DNA from: Bacteroidales bacterium
GTDB lineage: Bacteria; Bacteroidota; Bacteroidia; Bacteroidales; WCHB1-69
Assembly: GCA_017535665.1 (NCBI GenBank)
Contig: JAFXTS010000025.1
Span: forward strand, 1 to 64,000
Reading direction: 5' to 3'
DNA length: 64,000 nt
Shown here: positions 1-8,535 of the stretch, piece after piece
Layout: each line of letters starts with the position of its first letter
How positions within the stretch are numbered: the stretch's first letter is position 1
Made by a program: the position numbers and the translations under genes
Notes under the pieces: model-generated
The model's database searches: none
Seen by the model: only the letters and a program-made list of their open reading frames with translations
What the model was told of the DNA's origin: nothing

Positions 1-30
1 ACTAAGAAGTGAAGGAGTGAAGTGTGGGGA
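1..30. repeat. Edge of AG-rich 8-bp degenerate repeat tract
   Basis: The first bases hold degenerate units of the type AAGAAGTG / AAGGAGTG, the same style as the 8-bp AGTTAAGR arrays at 15630-15690 and 45529-45640. The tract lies just beyond the 3' end of the minus-strand metalloprotease and may continue outside the window. Confidence 0.45.
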
Positions 31-69
31 TGGGTATGGTGTTTTTTCGCCTGCAAATTTAATACATTT

Positions 70-2403
70 TCAAAGAATAATCCAATCTCTCTGTTTTTCG
101 TTTTCAGTTCTCATTTTTTCACACATCTCGCCGTCGCAGGCGCTGGTGAGCGTTCCGCCATTCACGATAAGCTTCCCGCCGGGACGCACGATGATGCGGG
201 CCTCGCGGCGCAGCTTCGCCGTGTCGTAAACATAGAGCGTGGAAAGGCTGTCCACGATGATTTCCGCCGCGATGCCGCCCGTGAAGTCCGCGCCGCGGCT
301 GATGGTGAACGATGATTTCTCGCGAACCAGTATCTGTGCGCTGTCTCCGAGGTGGTAGGTGGCACCGCTGTCGAGCGCAAAGCGGCTCTTCTCGGTGAGC
401 AGGAGCGTGGAGTGGGGCTGCTGGGTGAAATGGCTGCCCGCCTCGCAGGTCAGCAAGGTGGGCGCTGCGAAATAGCCGCTCTCCGTGTTACGCTTCTGCT
501 GGGCGGGTGTGCGGTTCTGGGCGAGGGTGATGCTGTGACCGCCAGTGAGGTTCACCTGCTCACTGCCCTTGAGCACGATTCTGCCCGTCCAGCGGGCATT
601 GTCGATGATGTCGTAGTCGTCCCAGCGCACCAATACTGCCCACAAAGTGTCGCCAATTGGCATCATCTCAATGCTCAACCCCGTAAGGTAGGTGGTGGTG
701 TCGTTGTATTGGGTATTGTGATCGAAAATGAAATTCACCTTGCCATTGCTGTTGGTGTAATATGTCTTCGCATTGCAGGTGCTGGGATTGGTGCCCATAT
801 TGATTTTCCGATGCGACGAGAAAGCATCCAAGGAATCGCCAAGGAACGGAATGCTGTGGGTAATCATCGCCCCATTTTTCATCATATTGTGGGCAGATAC
901 CTCACGTATCTTCTGCTCTGTTCCGACGAACAATCCATGATCATAAACACTGTCTATCGTATTTCCTAAATTCGTGTCATACCATTTTGGCACAATAAAA
1001 CATTCCTGATCCTGGTAGCCGCAGAAAGCATTGCTGAATTCGGGCACATAGTAACAGCTGTCCCCATTCCAGCTTGTGCAGACAAAATCCGTATCACAGG
1101 TGTACCGATACTGTGTGTAATCCCAATATCCCTCGTTGCTGATGATGCGCAGGTTGTCACGATTGACACCATCCCTAACTTGACTAAGTGTGCCCTGCAA
1201 GATATCACGTCCAATCTGATAATAGGCATAAACACCAGGACTCCCCTGATAAAGGCATGTGTCAGAATTGGAATACTGTAAAAAGTCCAGTTTGTTGTTG
1301 TGCCCCACGTTATGGAACTCCAGCCAGATATACTGATTGGGGGTGATGGTGCTGTCCTTATAGGGCATTTTGATGCGCACGGCATCGCCGTAGGTCACAA
1401 AGTCGCGCAGAACGAACGATTTGTTGCCGTCCTCCTTGGAGATGTCGGAGTTGACGAAACCGTTGTTCAGTGCATTCCGGGCACCGATGTAGTAGGGTGA
1501 AGAGGGGTGTTTCCAATGCATACGCCACCTCTCATAGCCGTTGCAGCACACCAGTCCGCTTCCCGCAGCTCCCATCAGTCCATATCCCCCCTGAATATTC
1601 ATATAGGGCATAGTGCAAGATGGTGAACGATTATTTCCACCGGAAGCATGAAAGCTATTGCCCCCAAACAAACCGTGCGATATCTCGTGCGACATGATTC
1701 CAGTGGGGTTGGTGGAGATATCACCTCCCCCGACATTTTGCGTAGTTCCAAGATTAGTAATAGAATGACCGACCCCATTGATAATAATACTTGCGCCACT
1801 TAATGGAGAATGTCCATTCCCACAAGAACAACAAAGCCCCCCATATTCATTTGTAATGTTCCTTATCACAACTTGTGTGTAATAAAAACTCCCATGGTTA
1901 AGGTAATCGTAGAACCCTATATCATCATGACCATATAGTGTATGAAAGCCTTTTTCATTGATGACATCCACAGCAGCTTTTGCAATGTTTTTGTATTGAA
2001 AATCTATATAATCAGTAATAACGCGTTTTTCACGCACATTCACCACAATAAAATCTCCCGTTATTTGAAAGGCGTTGAATGAAGATTCTCCATAGAGACG
2101 GGTGATGGTGCCATGGAGCAGCCCTGGAACATACGCAGTGTCCATAAAATCAAGCAAATATGTAGGAATTGTTCCTGGCACATTCACACCCTCCTGAAGA
2201 GTATCTGTAACACGCGGCCAAAAAGCACTCTCCACAATGTTTGTATATTGATGAACATCGTAGATGACATTGATAAAGATATTTAACGTTCTGAACTTGC
2301 TGTTAGGAGACACTTCGTAACCATTCCAGCTGCATGTCGTATTCTGTGCTGCAATCCAAACTGGGAAAAAGAGCATTGTCCATAAAAAAAAACATCGTCT
2401 CAT
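70..2403 (-). CDS. Secreted M6-like zinc metalloprotease (hypothetical)
   Basis: A 777-residue exported protein. The start at 2403 is chosen because it opens a clear signal peptide (MRRCFFLWTMLFFPVWIAAQ) and lies 4 bp after the stop of the upstream gene; longer starts would add a charged leader overlapping that gene. Near residues 239-243 is HEISH followed by GLFGG, a zinc-binding HExxH motif, and about 50 residues later comes GLMGAAGSG, which resembles the Met-containing turn of M6 (immune-inhibitor-A-like) peptidases. The C-terminal 150 residues are beta-rich and repetitive. No T9SS sorting domain is visible: the protein ends in a charged tail encoded by AG-rich low-complexity DNA, so the original C terminus may be lost. 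It probably forms an operon with the T9SS cargo gene upstream. The protease call is an inference from motifs; the substrate is unknown. Confidence 0.7.
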   Translation of the reverse strand: MRRCFFLWTMLFFPVWIAAQNTTCSWNGYEVSPNSKFRTLNIFINVIYDVHQYTNIVESAFWPRVTDTLQEGVNVPGTIPTYLLDFMDTAYVPGLLHGTITRLYGESSFNAFQITGDFIVVNVREKRVITDYIDFQYKNIAKAAVDVINEKGFHTLYGHDDIGFYDYLNHGSFYYTQVVIRNITNEYGGLCCSCGNGHSPLSGASIIINGVGHSITNLGTTQNVGGGDISTNPTGIMSHEISHGLFGGNSFHASGGNNRSPSCTMPYMNIQGGYGLMGAAGSGLVCCNGYERWRMHWKHPSSPYYIGARNALNNGFVNSDISKEDGNKSFVLRDFVTYGDAVRIKMPYKDSTITPNQYIWLEFHNVGHNNKLDFLQYSNSDTCLYQGSPGVYAYYQIGRDILQGTLSQVRDGVNRDNLRIISNEGYWDYTQYRYTCDTDFVCTSWNGDSCYYVPEFSNAFCGYQDQECFIVPKWYDTNLGNTIDSVYDHGLFVGTEQKIREVSAHNMMKNGAMITHSIPFLGDSLDAFSSHRKINMGTNPSTCNAKTYYTNSNGKVNFIFDHNTQYNDTTTYLTGLSIEMMPIGDTLWAVLVRWDDYDIIDNARWTGRIVLKGSEQVNLTGGHSITLAQNRTPAQQKRNTESGYFAAPTLLTCEAGSHFTQQPHSTLLLTEKSRFALDSGATYHLGDSAQILVREKSSFTISRGADFTGGIAAEIIVDSLSTLYVYDTAKLRREARIIVRPGGKLIVNGGTLTSACDGEMCEKMRTENEKQRDWIIL

Positions 2404-2407
2404 ACAA

Positions 2408-3379
2408 TCATTGTTTGATGAATTTTTGCATTGTTTTTTCCCCATTGTTAATGTAGGATACCACATACGTCCCCGGGGATAGTGACCTTACATTGATTCT
2501 CATGTGAGCACTTGTCGCATGTTGAGAATAAACCACACATCCATACATGTTGGTGATGCGAACCATCCCTCTTGTCGTGCAATTTTCGGTAATTTGAATA
2601 TTTAAAAAATTTCTGGTAGGATTAGGGTATAACTGAAAATATTTAGTTGCTTTGTCCTCTATTTTACATGGCGGTAACTGCTCGCATCCAGCCCTCTCGT
2701 CTGCCATAAATACCAGTTCTCCATCCTTATGGACACAAAGAAGGATGGGATACCATCCCCAATATCCCTCACAACTCCCTGTGCAATCAATCCGTCCATC
2801 TCCCCAGCCCATAATGGAATAGGTCGGCCCAATTCCTTCAATAAACATCACAGTATCAATTCTATTACTAATGAAATCTATGTCAGACTGTAACCGAATG
2901 ATTTTCCTTCCATTATTGTACCACACACTATCCACAATACCAAAAGACGGATTTTCATCGACTCCATAGTATTGCACACTATAAGGGAACAAAAAAGTAT
3001 CGCCCTCTTCCATGGACATATCGCAGATTAACAGTTCACAATCACAGTAAGGGTCATATCTGTAAACCCTCCCCATGTTGGCATCTTCCCTCAAGTAGAT
3101 ATTGTTGTCCATCCATTCCCAAATCGGATATGGATTATCAATTTGAAAGTAATGATTGTCATTGATGGTGATGGTATCAGAGCAAGTCCATGACAATTCA
3201 TATGACTCTACTCCAAAAAAATACGGATCGTATGTCACGAAATTTCCGCCTATAGAACATTCCGTGATGCTGTCGCCAAAGAACGACTGATACTGCGCAA
3301 GGGCGCGCTGGCTGAATCCTCCCGCCACTACCAGCAGGGCGAGGAGAAACAGGGGGTGGAAAATTTGTCTTGTTTTCAT
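2408..3379 (-). CDS. T9SS type A sorting domain-containing secreted protein
   Basis: A 323-residue protein with a signal peptide ending ALAQ. Residues about 245-323 form a T9SS type A C-terminal sorting domain: YPNPTRNFLNIQI, then VRITNMYG, then SLSPGTYVV and a final KFIKQ. Such domains direct outer-membrane passage through the PorU/PorV T9SS machinery and are then removed. The central part (residues 30-240) is rich in Asp, Tyr, Trp and Cys and I recognise no enzyme family in it. It is followed 4 bp later by the metalloprotease gene, which suggests co-transcription. Export by T9SS is well supported; its job at the cell surface is unknown. Confidence 0.85.
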   Translation of the reverse strand: MKTRQIFHPLFLLALLVVAGGFSQRALAQYQSFFGDSITECSIGGNFVTYDPYFFGVESYELSWTCSDTITINDNHYFQIDNPYPIWEWMDNNIYLREDANMGRVYRYDPYCDCELLICDMSMEEGDTFLFPYSVQYYGVDENPSFGIVDSVWYNNGRKIIRLQSDIDFISNRIDTVMFIEGIGPTYSIMGWGDGRIDCTGSCEGYWGWYPILLCVHKDGELVFMADERAGCEQLPPCKIEDKATKYFQLYPNPTRNFLNIQITENCTTRGMVRITNMYGCVVYSQHATSAHMRINVRSLSPGTYVVSYINNGEKTMQKFIKQ

Positions 3380-3428
3380 GGTGGTGGTTGTTTTATGGTT
3401 GAATTGTTGATGCGTTGATTTGTTGATG

Positions 3429-3456
3429 GTAGAGACGTTGCGCGCAACGTCTCTAC
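3429..3456. repeat. Perfect 28-bp palindrome
   Basis: Two 14-base arms, GTAGAGACGTTGCG and its exact reverse complement, meet with no spacer. It lies in the 115-bp gap between the end of the DUF2723 gene (3495) and the start of the T9SS cargo gene (3379). No T-run follows it on either strand, so it is not a classical intrinsic terminator. It is next to irregular TTGATG direct repeats at about 3402-3428. Palindromes beginning GTAGAGACG are familiar to me as highly repeated dispersed elements in some bacterial genomes, so a REP-like role is likely. Confidence 0.85.
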
Positions 3457-3494
3457 ACCCCCACCTTTCATCCCTTCATCTTTTCCTCAAATCC

Positions 3495-6400
3495 TTACTT
3501 CACTCTCTTCACCAGCTCCCAGGCGTCATCCACCTGCTGCTGCAAGGTCTCAAAGCGTTTCACCAACTTCCCGGCCTCGGCAGCCAATGGGGTCTGAGTC
3601 TTCGACAAGGAGCGCAACATGCACATATCCGTGTAAAGTGATGAGGCATAGATGCTGCTGGGCTTGTGTACATACTTGTAACGGTTCTCAATTGCGCCAC
3701 GGTCTGAAGCAAAGCGTGAGGCGAAACCCGGATCGGCGGTGGGCATTCCTACCCAAACGTGCTTGCCATCTACCTCAGCCGACGGGAAATTCATTCTCTT
3801 ATAGTCTTCAATAATCTGATCTATCTGGTGCATGTCAGCTTCCAAGTCTTCCAGACGCTTTTTCGCCTCCGTAAAATAAACGGCGCAGGTGGCGGCCACA
3901 TTGAGTTTCGAAAGCTCCTCACCGTTACATTCCGACAACTCAGGCAGAATCAACTGGTAGATCATCTCGATATTATCCTCGTGAGCTTTGCGCACCTTGT
4001 CGATGTTCTTGCTGTTCTCGATGAAATTCAACTCATCCACCACATGTCCCAAGATGATGGAACGCACCTGATGAGCGGCAGCGGCGGCCTTGTCGCCATC
4101 GAACTTGCCCTTGATGGAAGGATACTTCTCGGAAGCATTGGCGTAAGCCTTGCTAATTTCATCGTAGGTGTTGGCCGCATCCAAGAAATAGAGCGTGTAC
4201 TGACTGTAACGCATGTTCTTGTAGGGCATGATGTCGTCGGGCAGCACCATCTGCAGATGATCCAGCACCTCCTGCGCACGCTGCAGTTTGTAAAGGTTGC
4301 CCTCAGCAGCTTCCACGCCCTTACCTGCATTCTCGTACGCCCTGAGATAAGCGTTGTACTCGTTTACCAAGTCCTTGGCCACCTGCGTGTGCATCGTGAT
4401 GATGGAGAGTGCCAAACGCACATTGTCCTCCGAATTGTAAACCCGCGGGTCGTTAATACCACCCCATGCGTACTGGTACGGAGTGTGCGTTTTCAGCGCA
4501 TCGGGGTTCTTCACCACATCGGGACGAGTGTGGTCGTCGAATTTCTGCATGATGTTGTTATACAGAATGTCGCTGTTGGAGGTGCAGTTCTTCTTCACCG
4601 GCACCAGACGGTAGGCGAAGCCCTCATTCTGCAAATACTCATCAAAGCCGAAACTTCTGAGCGTAGAGGAAGCGAAATAGAGCGGGCGGTCCCAGTTGCT
4701 GTTGGCCACCATCTCCAGCACCATCAAATCGCTGCGGGTCAGATAGAAAGCATCACCAGCTTTCTTTTCGTCGGGCTTATACGTGAAGATGATACGGTCC
4801 ACAATATTGGCCGTGTCGGGACCCGTCACAGTACCCGTTTCAAGGACATGCTTACGGTCAACGTCGATATAGAAACGGTTGCCAAACTCGGTCATGATGA
4901 CCTGACTGACATCATGGCCGGCACTTTTCACCTCCCTTAGGAAGTCTTTCAGTGCCACCGGTTTGGTTTCATCGCTGCCGATGACCACCACATCGCGGCG
5001 ACCATCACGGTACTGTTTCCACGTGAAGTCGATGGGCAGCGGATCAGATTCGTAGGCTTTGCGCTTCATCTGATCAACATACCAGCCGGCGGAGAGCAGC
5101 GACAGGTTGCAATTGCGCACATCCGTACGGTAGCCTTCCACCTCCTGGGCATACCAGATGGGGAAGGTATCGTTGTCGCCCATCGTGAACAAGATGGCAT
5201 TCGGCGCGCACGAGTCGAGGTAAGCCTTCGCCGCCGCCAAAGCTGTGTAACGGTTCGAACGGTCGTGATCGTCCCAGTTTTCTTTCGCCAAAACACCAGG
5301 CACCAGCAGCAAGCAAACTAACGTGGCTGCTGTCGGGGCGACAATCTGCACCACTTTGCTCTTCATCTTTTCAAACAAAGAATAGATGGCATAAACGCCA
5401 AATCCTATCCAGATACAGAAGGCGTAAAACGAGGCCGCGAAGGCATAGTCACGCTCACGTGGCTGATAAGCATACATGTTCAGATAGAACGCGATGGCCA
5501 AACCCGTCATCAGGAAGAGCATCAGCACCACAAACGAGTTCTTCAGGTCGCGGGTAGAGTAGAAGACGAGACCGATAAAACCGAGCAGCAACGGCAGCAT
5601 GTAGTATTTGTTGTTGCCTTTGTTTTTCATCGAGGCCACATCGGTCGGCTGGTCACCGAGACGGGCATTGTCGATGAAAGGAATCCCACAAACCCAGTTG
5701 CCATTCAGGTCATCGCCCATACCCTGTATATCGTTCTGCCGTCCGGCAAAGTTCCACATGAAATATCTGAAATACATGTAGTTAAACTGATAGCGATGCA
5801 TAAAGGTGATATTCTCGCCGTAGGTTGGAATTTTCTGCGACTTGAGCATCTTCTGCTCCAGTTGAGGGTCGCCGCCAGCCACCCAGCTCACATACTCTTT
5901 CTTATGACCGGCATCATACATACGCGGCATGAACACGGCATGTCCGCTCTTGTAGATGGGCTTCGACTTGGTCTGTGTAACGATATATCTGCCCGACTCG
6001 GTATCGCGCACATACACGTCGCCATCCTTCTGACTCCCCACCTGTTTGGAGTTGTAGGTGCGGCCGGTCAGCACCGGCGTGTCGCCATACTGCTCGCGGT
6101 TGAGGTAGGCCAGCAGGGCCACAGCATCTTCGGGGTTGTTCTCGTCGATGGTCGGATTGGCGTTGGAGCGAATCACGAGGACGAAGAAGGTGGAGTAACC
6201 CACCAGGAGGAAGAAGAAACTGTAGAAAACAGCCAACGTGACGGTGGATTTCTTCTTATAACCGAAGAAAAGACCCACTGCGATAATCGCGGCAAGGATG
6301 ACGAAGAAGATGATCGTACCCGAATTGAAGGGCAGATGCATATTGTTGACAGCGATTCTCTCGAAGATGCCCGCGAAGTTGACCACATTGGGGATGATGA

Positions 6401-7265
6401 AATAGAGCACCAGTGCCAGCAACACAAACGAACCCACCAGGGAGAAAAAGACGCCCCAGTTGGCGAGCGAGTGGAATGTGCCTTTCTTGGCGCAATAGAT
6501 AGTGAGCGGAAGGGTCACCAAAAGCCAGATGGCGAACATGGCTGCCACGGGGAAGAAGAATGCCGCAATTGCGGAAATGACATCGATGGTGAGCAGAACA
6601 CCTGTATAGTCAGCCTTTTTGCACAGTTTGAAGTAAACGATCAGTGCCACGGCCGGGATGGTCAGCAAGTTCAACAGGTGAACTCCGATGGAAAGACCTA
6701 TCAGATAGGCGATAAGAACAATCCAGCGGTGCGGATTGGCACCCGGCTTGGGATTGTCGTACTCGAAGTCCCACTTCAGGATGCACCAGAACACCAGTGC
6801 AGTGAAGAAGGAGGACATGGCATAGACCTCGCCCTCTACGGCCGAGAACCAGAAGGTGTCGGTAAAGGTGTAGGCCAGACTGCCCACGAGGGCAGAACCG
6901 AACACGGCAATCATGCGACCGGTAGTCATCTCGCCGCTCTTGGCCACCAACTTACGGCCCAGCATGGTGATGGTCCAGAACAGAAACATAATCGTCAGAC
7001 CGCTACAAATGGCTGACAGACAGTTGATGCAGAATGCCACCTTCGTGACATCACCGCCAGCGAAGAGGCTGGCCACACGGCCCAACAACTGGAAGGTCGG
7101 TGCTCCAGGCGGATGGCCCACCAGCAACTTGAAGTCGGTAGAAATATATTCACCGCAATCCCACCATGAGGCAGTAGGCTCCGCCGTCATGATATACACT
7201 ACACAAGCCAGAATGCCCACGAGCAATCCGAGGATAATGTTCGTCCACTTGTACTGTTTCGTCAT
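3495..7265 (-). CDS. DUF2723 family membrane protein (putative protein O-glycosyltransferase)
   Basis: A 1256-residue integral membrane protein. The N-terminal 650 residues hold about a dozen hydrophobic segments, with the family's signature near residues 30-60: TASWWDCGEYISTDFKLLVG followed by HPPGAPTF. This arrangement, with an acidic pair in the first periplasmic loop, resembles GT-C glycosyltransferases of the protein O-mannosyltransferase type, to which DUF2723 has been related. The C-terminal 500 residues are soluble and helical, ending in a likely coiled coil (KLVKRFETLQQQVDDAWELV). Bacteroidota O-glycosylate many secreted proteins, so a role in that process is plausible but not shown here. 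The gene has its own -7 box at 7366-7373 and stands alone between tdh and the T9SS cargo gene. Confidence 0.85.
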   Translation of the reverse strand: MTKQYKWTNIILGLLVGILACVVYIMTAEPTASWWDCGEYISTDFKLLVGHPPGAPTFQLLGRVASLFAGGDVTKVAFCINCLSAICSGLTIMFLFWTITMLGRKLVAKSGEMTTGRMIAVFGSALVGSLAYTFTDTFWFSAVEGEVYAMSSFFTALVFWCILKWDFEYDNPKPGANPHRWIVLIAYLIGLSIGVHLLNLLTIPAVALIVYFKLCKKADYTGVLLTIDVISAIAAFFFPVAAMFAIWLLVTLPLTIYCAKKGTFHSLANWGVFFSLVGSFVLLALVLYFIIPNVVNFAGIFERIAVNNMHLPFNSGTIIFFVILAAIIAVGLFFGYKKKSTVTLAVFYSFFFLLVGYSTFFVLVIRSNANPTIDENNPEDAVALLAYLNREQYGDTPVLTGRTYNSKQVGSQKDGDVYVRDTESGRYIVTQTKSKPIYKSGHAVFMPRMYDAGHKKEYVSWVAGGDPQLEQKMLKSQKIPTYGENITFMHRYQFNYMYFRYFMWNFAGRQNDIQGMGDDLNGNWVCGIPFIDNARLGDQPTDVASMKNKGNNKYYMLPLLLGFIGLVFYSTRDLKNSFVVLMLFLMTGLAIAFYLNMYAYQPRERDYAFAASFYAFCIWIGFGVYAIYSLFEKMKSKVVQIVAPTAATLVCLLLVPGVLAKENWDDHDRSNRYTALAAAKAYLDSCAPNAILFTMGDNDTFPIWYAQEVEGYRTDVRNCNLSLLSAGWYVDQMKRKAYESDPLPIDFTWKQYRDGRRDVVVIGSDETKPVALKDFLREVKSAGHDVSQVIMTEFGNRFYIDVDRKHVLETGTVTGPDTANIVDRIIFTYKPDEKKAGDAFYLTRSDLMVLEMVANSNWDRPLYFASSTLRSFGFDEYLQNEGFAYRLVPVKKNCTSNSDILYNNIMQKFDDHTRPDVVKNPDALKTHTPYQYAWGGINDPRVYNSEDNVRLALSIITMHTQVAKDLVNEYNAYLRAYENAGKGVEAAEGNLYKLQRAQEVLDHLQMVLPDDIMPYKNMRYSQYTLYFLDAANTYDEISKAYANASEKYPSIKGKFDGDKAAAAAHQVRSIILGHVVDELNFIENSKNIDKVRKAHEDNIEMIYQLILPELSECNGEELSKLNVAATCAVYFTEAKKRLEDLEADMHQIDQIIEDYKRMNFPSAEVDGKHVWVGMPTADPGFASRFASDRGAIENRYKYVHKPSSIYASSLYTDMCMLRSLSKTQTPLAAEAGKLVKRFETLQQQVDDAWELVKRVK

Positions 7266-7365
7266 TGTTTAATGTTTTTAGTTATAATTTTTATATCAAA
7301 TTCAACAATAAAACACCTATAAATCAGCATTTTACACAAAATACCAACTTATAAAGTGACAAGCG

Positions 7366-7373
7366 CAAAGTTA
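7366..7373 (-). promoter_or_regulatory. -7 box for the DUF2723 gene
   Basis: Read on the minus strand this is TAACTTTG followed by C, a perfect match to the Bacteroidota -7 consensus TAnnTTTG. It lies about 100 bases upstream of the start at 7265, implying a leader of roughly 90 nt. Confidence 0.65.
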
Positions 7374-7420
7374 CGTATTTTTTTTCATTTAGAAGCCGCA
7401 ATTTTGCACATTTCGGTACA

Positions 7421-7453
7421 AAAAAAAGCTGCGGAATTACTTCCACAGCTTCT
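7421..7453 (-). terminator. Intrinsic terminator of tdh
   Basis: On the minus strand an 11-bp stem (AAGCTGTGGAA with TTCCGCAGCTT, one G-T pair) with a 4-base loop is followed by a run of T. It begins about 25 bases after the tdh stop codon. Confidence 0.85.
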
Positions 7454-7477
7454 TTAGTATAACCAATTAAATCTCAA

Positions 7478-8431
7478 CTATTTGAGAAGTTTTTTCTTCA
7501 AAACGTCCAGCATATCGATTGTCATGGTTTCGAGGTTGTATTGGGGTTTCCAATCCCACTCGTTGCGAGCCGCGCTGTCGTCCATGTAGTTCGGCCAGCT
7601 GTCGGCGATACCCTGCTTCAGCGGATCCACATCGTAGGTCATCCGGAAATCGGGAAGATGTTTCTTGATTTCAGCATAGATGGTCTCGGGACCGAAGCTC
7701 ATTGCGGTGACATTGAACGAGTTGCGGTGAATGAGGCGGGTAGGATCGGCTTCCATGAGCTGACAGATGGCATGGATGGCATCGGGCATGTACATCATGT
7801 CCATCAAAGTACCTTCCTTCAGCGGGCAGGTGAACTTGCCTTCCTTGATAGCAGCGTAATAGATTTCCACGGCATAGTCGGTGGTGCCGCCGCCGGGGAG
7901 GGTGACGTTGGAGATGATGCCGGGGAAACGCACCGAACGGGTGTCCACGCCGAAACGTTTGTGGTAGTAGTCGCTGAGCAGCTCGCCCGTCACCTTGGTG
8001 ACACCGTAGATGGTCTTCGGACGCTGGATGGTGTCCTGCGGGGTACCGTCGTGCGGGGTCTCTGGACCGAAAGCGCCAATGGAGCTGGGAGTGAAGACGG
8101 CGGTGTTGCACTCGCGGGCCACTTCCAAACAGTTGATGAGCGCGCCGATACCGACATTCCAGCCCAGCATCGGGTTAAGCTCGGCCTTGGCCGACAGGAT
8201 GGCAGCCAGGTTGAAGATGGTGTCGATATTGAATTTCTTGACAGCATCGGCGATGTCCTGCGCCTTGGTGGCGTCAATCTTCACCGATGGACCGGCTTCG
8301 GCCAATTCGGGACGGAGAGGGTAAATCAAATCGCTGGCGACCACATTGTCGCTGCCGTAAATCTTACGGAAGGCGGGAGTTAATTCGGAACCGATTTGTC
8401 CGGAAGCTCCAACGATCAAAATTCTTTTCAT
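7478..8431 (-). CDS. tdh: L-threonine 3-dehydrogenase, short-chain/epimerase type
   Basis: A 317-residue NAD-dependent enzyme of the extended SDR (epimerase) fold that oxidises L-threonine to 2-amino-3-ketobutyrate, the first step of threonine breakdown to glycine and acetyl-CoA. The N terminus is MKRILIVGASGQIGSELTPA with the GxxGxxG dinucleotide motif; the catalytic Tyr-Lys pair is in IYGVTKVTGELL near residue 140, preceded by the Ser of FTPSSIGAFGP. Length and motifs match the SDR-type threonine dehydrogenases known from Bacteroidota rather than the zinc-dependent type. A -7 box lies at 8473-8480 and a strong terminator follows at 7421-7453, so it is probably a single-gene unit. The partner ligase (kbl) is not in the window. 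Confidence 0.9.
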   Translation of the reverse strand: MKRILIVGASGQIGSELTPAFRKIYGSDNVVASDLIYPLRPELAEAGPSVKIDATKAQDIADAVKKFNIDTIFNLAAILSAKAELNPMLGWNVGIGALINCLEVARECNTAVFTPSSIGAFGPETPHDGTPQDTIQRPKTIYGVTKVTGELLSDYYHKRFGVDTRSVRFPGIISNVTLPGGGTTDYAVEIYYAAIKEGKFTCPLKEGTLMDMMYMPDAIHAICQLMEADPTRLIHRNSFNVTAMSFGPETIYAEIKKHLPDFRMTYDVDPLKQGIADSWPNYMDDSAARNEWDWKPQYNLETMTIDMLDVLKKKLLK

Positions 8432-8472
8432 TGCTGATATATTTTTTTGTTAATGGTAAAATTTTCGAGGCG

Positions 8473-8480
8473 CAAAATTA
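8473..8480 (-). promoter_or_regulatory. -7 box for tdh
   Basis: Minus-strand TAATTTTG followed by C, matching TAnnTTTG, about 42 bases upstream of the tdh start at 8431. Confidence 0.6.
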
Positions 8481-8535
8481 CAAAAAAAGCTGACAATAAC
8501 GAATGGCTATTTTTGATTTTTTCATAAAACCTCCC

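Noticed and set aside
352..969. Plus-strand reading of 205 codons opposite the M6-like protease
   Set aside because: Antisense shadow with no signal, domain or promoter; the minus-strand gene has a signal peptide and HExxH motif.
5796..7016. Long plus-strand reading of 406 codons inside the DUF2723 gene
   Set aside because: It is exactly antisense to a conserved membrane protein, is His/Gln/Asp-rich without domain features, and arises from codon bias of the true gene.
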